From NCBI RefSeq assembly GCF_000764305.2, contig NW_025944519.1:62001-126000 (forward strand): a stretch of DNA of 64,000 nt, written 5' to 3'. The DNA comes from Hyalella azteca. Taxonomy: Eukaryota; Arthropoda; Malacostraca; Amphipoda; Hyalellidae. This document shows positions 57,912-64,000 of the stretch, one piece after another (position 1 is the first letter of the stretch; every line of letters starts with the position of its first letter). A program made the translations under genes and the position numbers. The notes beneath the pieces were generated by a model, which had not been told where the DNA came from, did not search any database, and was given only the letters and a program-made list of their open reading frames with translations.

Positions 57912-60132
57912 ATATCGTTGCCCCTAGTCAAACGGACCTTAAAGAGTAGTTATGTGCCATCATTAACATTTTCGTAACTTCGTTCTAACGTCAAGTTCCT
58001 GAGTTGAGTTTATATCTATTTAGACTGGAAAATATTTAGCGAGAAAATATCAAGCCCAGACTGGCAAAAATTCAAAGCTGTGTAAAATGAAGTCAATTCT
58101 GAATCAATGGTGCGGCCTGTTTGATTATATTTCGTCTGAATTGGTTAGTAAATTGATTGCTACAGCAAACGATACGAGTCAAAGAATGATCTGATTTGGG
58201 AATAATTAGGAATTGGATAAACTTGTGTTTCAGGTTAAGATAATGGGAAGAAAGTAATTACGAGACGAATATGTAAAAAGTTTGGAAGCGTAATCCGCGA
58301 ATTTACAATAGAAGACAGACTAGCCAGAGATAATTTATTGGACCGCTTGTTGAGCTATCGTCAAGCTAAGTAGTTCGTGATGGCATACGCCAACAGCTCT
58401 AAACGTTGGACTTATAGCATGACATTTTTCCAAACCATTAACTTGCAAGTGAAATTTTATGGTCAATGCAGAGAATCAGTTATGATTATAATATGATTAT
58501 ACCTATATCTATATGATTATAATAAGCTACAGTTCAAACTACTGGAACACATGGTGATGGCAGCCTGGTTGGTGCCACAATAGACGAAACCTTCAATAAG
58601 AAGGAACCGAAAACTGTTTCCTCATTTGCTATTGAGATATCTAGTTTTTCTGGTGTTCGCTGAATTTTGTTCGTCGGTTCGATGAACAGTCTTCTCATCA
58701 ATAATGATGGTACGAATCTCTGAGAATTTTGGTGAAACACGATTGTTGTTTAAAAAAAAAGACATTTGCAGCTTAAAAAAGCGAAACCAAAATTCCTGTC
58801 AGCGTAATCACTGACCAGAGTATTTTTTGCAATGCATCTACGTCGCTCACATACGTGAGCACCGAGCACTCTGCGTGACTGCGTATTTTTGGGCTGGCTC
58901 TGAGAGCGATCGGAAGTGATGTCTGGAACGCCGCGCAGTCTCGTACAGTCGCCGCCAGGGTAGGTAGTGTGCTGAGTTGCTCCACCGACGTGACCTGTTG
59001 CGTCAGACATCGCAACAAAAAGGAACATTTAGTGATACATTCATAAATTCTTTGCGACGCTAATGAAGAATGATGTTTTTATTTGCGGCAGCTAATTATT
59101 AAATTTACCGATTTTACTCAGATGTTGACTTTTACTGACATTATAGTTGCATTTACTATTCACGACGCTTGTTCTTTCCGCAGAAGCAAACAATCTTGCG
59201 TTAAAATGATTTAAACTTGTTGCGAAAGAACTTGATCTGTTCAAATAAACTTTCTGGTCAACTCGCGGAGAATTTTTAAAATGTTTATAGCTATAGTTTT
59301 TGATTCAATCATCTCTAAGATTTGGCAGTATCACACTGAACATTGAAACTGTACCTCGTGGCATCGGAACCTGCATTGATTGATTACTGCAGATGAAATT
59401 ATGAAAGATAGAATTGGCCTGGACTATGTAATGTGGAGTTTGCGCAAGATCAACTAAGACTCTTAGACATCGCTCTGCCTCGCAGTTCAGGTAGCACATC
59501 ATATAGGATCACTTTGTATCTGAGACTGGAGATGTTCGATGGGAGAAGTTCAGTTTTTAGAGTAATTTAATGTTAGTTGGAGTAAGTTCAGTGATCGTTT
59601 TAATTTTTATTCTATCCTTCGAAACCTCTTGTCATCTTATGCTTCCTTATCATACGATTCCGTGAAAAATAGACGAGTTTGTTTAAAACTTTAATTAATC
59701 TGTTGATGACGCAACTCAAGCTATTTCGACAACCGTTTCATGAGGTGAGGGAACTAGCTCGAGATAACCCCGAAAAATAATATAACCTATAATACATCTA
59801 ACTTATACATCAATTTGCGATAATATTTCTCACGGAACTTTCTTGATTCTCCCGCCTCTCTAAAAATCTATATAAAACGTTTTTTCGATGCCTATCAAAT
59901 AGAAAAAGAATGCAGGAAAAATTTTTTCGAGCGAACTCAATTTTGGATTCGAGCCTATGATGCGGACATGACCGGATGTTACACACATTCTGGTTTATAG
60001 AGTTCACAGAACCTATCCTACTGGAGGAGTCCCTTAGCGATACTTCTGGGCTGAAATATACAATAGATTTAACTGATGCAATCATGATTTAATAATAATA
60101 AGAATAGCGGTTTCAGCGTTAATTAGGCCGTA

Positions 60133-60326
60133 GGCCTGTCGCCGATTCTTAACATCGCAGAACATTCTTAGCTCGTTGTTGTCTCGAACTCGCAACTCAC
60201 TGCTGCAATTCTGCTGTGCTAAACCGCCCGGCCTCCTTGCCGATTCTGACCGGAAACTGGCGCACAGAGCTGGGATCGAACCCGCGCCTCTCGCCAATCC
60301 TGGTACTCTGAAGTGTAAGCGCTGGA
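60133..60326 (-). repeat. Dimeric tRNA-derived SINE, copy 2
   Basis: Shares with 5536-5757 both tRNA-like units: the B box GGTTCGATCCC in the first, and GGCCGGGCGGTTTAGCA plus GCGAGTTCGAGAC in the second. The first A box is degraded (CCAGCGCTTACA). Confidence 0.7.
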
Positions 60327-60612
60327 ATAACAACATATAATACGTCAGTATATCAGTATTCATTTTGTTTGTATCACAATACAAGCGCCCACGTAGTGGT
60401 GGCCACGCATATCATTGGCTAATCAAGTACAGTGTATAAAACATCGACGATGACACTCTACATGAATTAATCTTAGAAAAAAATTTCCCCCATTTACGAT
60501 AATCACGCAAAATATTCGATAAAGTTCAAGGTTCAGTGTAAAAGCTCATCATGAATTGGTCTATTACTCAGTGAAATTCCTCGGCGATCGTTTCAAAATG
60601 TAGCTCTCCTCG

Positions 60613-60733
60613 AGTCCAAACAACTAATTATTCATTATAGAATCTATTATTTAGTTATTAGATTTATTAGAACTAGATTAGAACCTATTATAGAATCGAG
60701 TCCCAACAACTAATTATTTATTATAGAATCTAT
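60613..60733 (+). repeat. 85-bp-spaced direct repeat
   Basis: A segment of about 37 bp containing CAACTAATTATTCATTATAG recurs about 85 bases later with small changes. It is AT-rich with no coding capacity. Confidence 0.7.
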
Positions 60734-61167
60734 ATGCACTGAGTCAGAATACCTGCCGCTCTATCGGCCCCAGGCAACATCAGCTCCGTTTTCTTAAATA
60801 TTCCCGAGAAATTAAGTATCTTGACTTTTAAGCGCTTGCATGCTATGTTCATTTGTTGTGCGGCAATAAAAAACACTGAAGGAGTTGAATGCGTGACAAA
60901 TCAAACACTTGAGCGAATGAGGCGCAGCGTCATGCAATTAAAAATATTGAAATAGCAGCGTAATTTAACCCAGATCTAAAGAAAGCGTGGTTGAAAATCC
61001 CCTTCTTATTTCAATTGATATTGCGTAGTTGCAGCTCACTTCGATTTCATGCAAAGATTAGAACAAAGCTCATACAATTGGTTATACAAATTTGTCAATA
61101 TTCGAGCCAGTTTCGGATCTACGTGGATCTTCGGCGTTAGTTAGATAAATTAATCAGGCGAGGTGAC

Positions 61168-61445
61168 AGCTGGATGGACGGGCTGCAGGCCTCCGAACTG
61201 ACTGTTCGATGGACAGACTACAGGCCTCCGACCTGACTGTTCGATGGACAGACTACAGGCCACCGACCTGACTGCTCGATGGACAGACTACAGGCCACCG
61301 ACCTGAGTGCTCGATGGACAGACTACAGGCCACCGACCTGACTACTCGATGGACAGACTACAGGCCACCGACCTGACTACTCGATGGACAGACTACAGGC
61401 CACCCACCTAACTGCTCTATAAATAGGCTGCAGGCTACCGATCAG
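61168..61445 (+). repeat. 35-bp minisatellite, about 8 units
   Basis: Units with exact 35-base spacing (GATGGA at 61173, 61208, 61243, 61278, 61313 and so on). The core is GATGGACAGACTACAGGCC followed by ACCGACCTGACTGCTC. The last unit is degenerate. The period is not a multiple of three, so it is not coding. Confidence 0.93.
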
Positions 61446-62679
61446 TTGAGGTGGATGTCACGGATCAAGGAGAAGGACGAGGCATTCGAAAATGATTATT
61501 TCCAGCGTCTGATAAGTATAAAGTTATATTCTATGTGGAACTAAAAGCCTTCCGCAAATCTTTGCTAATTTTCTTCTCTCAGATAAGGAAACATCAATTG
61601 ATAAGAATGAGGGAGTTGATATCTGCGAATATATTTATATTGTGTTTTTAATTAGTCCTGCGATACCGGATTTAAACAATCTTCTCGATCTAGCGTGTAA
61701 GCATGTAACATCATTGATGTCATGCATGCTTCAGGCATACTAGCATTTTTTATTGTGCTTCCTTGCCATGCAGCATGCAAGATAATTGATAATATGTTAG
61801 GAAATAAAATCTTAACTTTTCATTTCAGATTTGATCGTTTTTGAACACCGTCTGTTGAAGGAACTTTCTTCCGTTAAGAAAGTTGAAAATGGCTGTAACA
61901 TAGGCTGCCTGTTTTTAAAATTTCATTGAATATTCAATTTTCTCCAGCTGTAAGCCCACTTCATTCAAATACGTAAAGCAAGTTCAATTTTTTGCTTTGA
62001 AATTAAATCAACTATTTCATTTGGCTTTAAAAAGTCCTGGTCGGATCTAAATTGCATATCATGTCTATCTATAACATTGAAATACACGAGTTGATTTTGC
62101 CGGTATTGCAGGAGGCTTTCATAGCATACAGTGTTGACCTAGTGTGAAAACCTTGCATTGACAGGCGAAGGTCAGAGGGCCGATTAAGATCCAAAGATAA
62201 CCCTCCTCATATTCTTATGATTATTTGTATGCGTATTTTTTCTGAAATATTCACGGAATCTGTTTGTCAAGGTATGTATTGGAATACTTCAGGAGCCGTA
62301 ATTTAAAATAATTTATTTGTTTCTCAGAGCTTGAAACATTACTGATGGACCACTTTTACAAATATGTCCCGTGATTATGAAGATATTTTTGTTATAGAAA
62401 CTAACTTCAAAATTAGTGAGTTGGAACTCTTCCTTAAGAACAGAACAAAAGGTACACAAATTTTTGTAGTCGTGCTAAAAATGGGCCTTACTAAGTCATC
62501 CAAAGTATGCAATAATTTGCACTCGAGATCACCGCACGAATCCAACTGCAATGTGAATTAATTACAACATGAACATCGTAAAGCTGTGCGAGCAAATAGA
62601 GATGAAATATTTGATCATGAAGGATGAATAATTTTAAGTTTGCTTGTAGAATATAAAAAAATCAAGCCCGCTGGGCACG

Positions 62680-64000
62680 ATGCTGCCGTTCGAGTTGGCG
62701 TCTGTTTGCTGCAAGGACGCAAGAATGGCCCTCCTGAAAGCGGAGAGAAGCGACCCACTCGAGCCATCAGTGCGCGTTGGCGATGAAACAGATCCACCAG
62801 AAAGGGACTCAGACAATTGGGACGCTTCCTCCGGTAAGAAAATGTCCCGCAACCCGGTGGTGGCCTGCCAAGCGGTACTTCTCAGCGATGGTAATGTTGA
62901 GAACAAGAAGATTACCTCGGGGGAGAGCTGTGAGCTTGAAATATCGCGCGGCATTCATTTTTCGAATGAAATTTGTAAGATAGGTAATGGATTTACAAAT
63001 TTACTCCACAATGTCCAAACGTTGAGTCCAGACCATCAGTTAAATGCTGACGAAGTTGACGAAATCGAAACAAGAACAATTCATGCATTAAACTCTAGCG
63101 AGGCCGTGTCTGTGCACGTAAGTGACTATAGTAAAAAAATTATTCCACTCGCTGAGAACAGTATTCTTCCGCATTTGAATTCTATGAACTCTGTTGGCAG
63201 TGAGAACTGTGAGAAAAAGAAACAAGAGGAAGATAGCAGGCTTAGTCTGAACGATGAAGATCGTCGCGATAATTTGCATTGCCAGTTAATTACTGCACCC
63301 AGGGGTAGAAGAAACAGTGTTCTACAGAGACAGCAAAATATTGACACTGATGCGACAGAAATTTCCGAACAGCTTCCTGGTGAGGAATCTTATGTTTCGA
63401 ATCTTAAAGAGAAAAACACATCAGCGCGAAATGTTTGCACCGTTTACAGAAACGGAAACTTAAAGAAAAAAGAAAAACGCGAACAAATAGGTCGTAAAAT
63501 AATAAATAGTATTATTAGAAGCGCAAGTTTCAACGAGCGTTCGACTCCGAAACTTGAACGAAACGCTTTCAAGTCGTTAACATGCAGCCACGGACCATAC
63601 GCCTCCGAGGAAGAAGAAGACCTAGGAGGATGTGGTCCTTCAGGTCGCAGAGACCGCGATGGCTTACGCTGCCGGGAGGTTGGAACCTCGGTCAACAGGA
63701 GCTACAGTAATGAAGACGACAAATGCCGTAACGGGAACAATCTCCTGACCGTCTACAATGACCGTAAAAATGTAAAAATACGGCAGAGCTTATCCGCTGA
63801 CAAAGAGAACTGCACATGCCGGTCAAACAATACTGGGAAAGATAGACGGACCATCCGCAAGCTGGTCTTCAGTAATTCAGTGGACGTGTGTCCTGGACCA
63901 GCAACGCCAGGATCTGCTCCAAAATCTGCAGGAGTTGATAACGAATCTCCTTTGCAAACTCCGTCGTATGGCACCAAACGCTCTAAGTACAATACGTTTA
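62680..64000 (+). CDS. Large open coding exon, unknown protein, runs off window
   Basis: After an in-frame TAG at 62647-62649 the frame stays open for at least 440 codons to the window edge, far beyond chance in this DNA. ATG 62680 has A at -3 and is the first in frame. Alternatively, the sequence TTTGCTTGTAG ending at 62649 could be a splice acceptor, making this an internal exon from 62650. The protein is hydrophilic and looks disordered. It has basic clusters (KKKEKREQIGRK), RSASFNERSTPK with 14-3-3/kinase-type sites, an acidic EEEED run near residue 310, a DKENC sequence at about 374-378 containing a KEN box, and Ser/Thr-Pro sites toward the edge (ESPLQTPSYGTKRSK). No folded domain is recognised. 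A regulatory or cell-cycle-controlled scaffold is conceivable, but no function is assigned. Confidence 0.8.
   Translation, partial: MLPFELASVCCKDARMALLKAERSDPLEPSVRVGDETDPPERDSDNWDASSGKKMSRNPVVACQAVLLSDGNVENKKITSGESCELEISRGIHFSNEICKIGNGFTNLLHNVQTLSPDHQLNADEVDEIETRTIHALNSSEAVSVHVSDYSKKIIPLAENSILPHLNSMNSVGSENCEKKKQEEDSRLSLNDEDRRDNLHCQLITAPRGRRNSVLQRQQNIDTDATEISEQLPGEESYVSNLKEKNTSARNVCTVYRNGNLKKKEKREQIGRKIINSIIRSASFNERSTPKLERNAFKSLTCSHGPYASEEEEDLGGCGPSGRRDRDGLRCREVGTSVNRSYSNEDDKCRNGNNLLTVYNDRKNVKIRQSLSADKENCTCRSNNTGKDRRTIRKLVFSNSVDVCPGPATPGSAPKSAGVDNESPLQTPSYGTKRSKYNTF

Larger units (their letters stand above)
57070..57939. mobile_element. PIF/Harbinger element (870 bp)
   Basis: Inverted ends AGGCCCGTTCACACCAGGG and AGGTCCGTTTGACTAGGGG (reversed) are flanked by a 3-bp TAA duplication (57067-57069 and 57940-57942), the usual Harbinger target. 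Subterminal GCGCCTCACC recurs near both ends in inverted orientation. A transposase-like N-terminus lies inside on the minus strand. Confidence 0.82.
57943..62649. other. Spacer with repeats, no supported gene
   Basis: Contains the second SINE copy, a short direct repeat (60613-60733) and a 35-bp minisatellite. A minus-strand segment at 59305-59502 (VLVDLAQTPHYIVQANSIFH) has protein-like composition and an internal donor-like GAG|GTACAG. It could be an extracellular exon of the polycystin-like gene, but lacks a convincing acceptor. Other frames look random. Confidence 0.45.

Noticed and set aside
62364..62561. 65-codon frame just upstream of the terminal coding exon
   Set aside because: It is in a different frame, ends in a stop before the exon, and no donor links it convincingly.

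Overview
This is a 64-kb piece of AT-rich animal nuclear DNA. Genes are sparse and split by GT-AG introns, intergenic spacers are long, and DNA transposons are abundant. The gene set (an insect/crustacean-like Kua/PEDS1 and a KDM4 without an obvious PHD-Tudor tail) suggests an arthropod, perhaps a crustacean. That placement is an inference; nothing in the window proves the species.

Layout. 1-6.2 kb is gene-poor with one tRNA-derived SINE. 6.24-7.99 kb (+) is a three-exon leucine-rich-repeat type I membrane protein. 11.4-23.8 kb (-) is a complete five-exon plasmanylethanolamine desaturase (PEDS1/Kua); its introns hold several transposons. 23.8-28.6 kb is spacer. 28.6-37.3 kb (-) is a KDM4-family JmjC histone demethylase: seven short exons carry an intact catalytic core, and one 3.2-kb exon adds a long RGG-, SP- and Ser-rich tail. 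37.4-53.3 kb is almost solid nested repeats. 53.6-55.8 kb (-) holds polycystin-like channel sequence whose reading frame is broken in many places. 57.07-57.94 kb is a decayed PIF/Harbinger element. 58-62.6 kb is spacer with a second SINE copy and a 35-bp minisatellite. 62.68 kb to the window end (+) is a large open coding exon of unknown identity that runs off the edge.

The most unusual part is the repeat landscape. Two element families (here A and B) have related ends, TACCGT-AAA-GGGGTAA, duplicate a TA target, and carry many internal copies of a GGGGTAA-type motif. Empty sites elsewhere in the window prove several insertions, and nesting reaches four levels: hAT inside B, B inside hAT, hAT inside B, with a DD41D mariner already resident in the hAT family. 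No transposase was found for A or B. One A copy carries a foreign segment with an exon-like structure.

The three clear genes have no obvious shared pathway: PEDS1 makes plasmalogens in the ER, KDM4 acts on chromatin, and the LRR protein sits at the cell surface. Intron-exon joins were set by reading phase and splice-site sequence, without transcript evidence.
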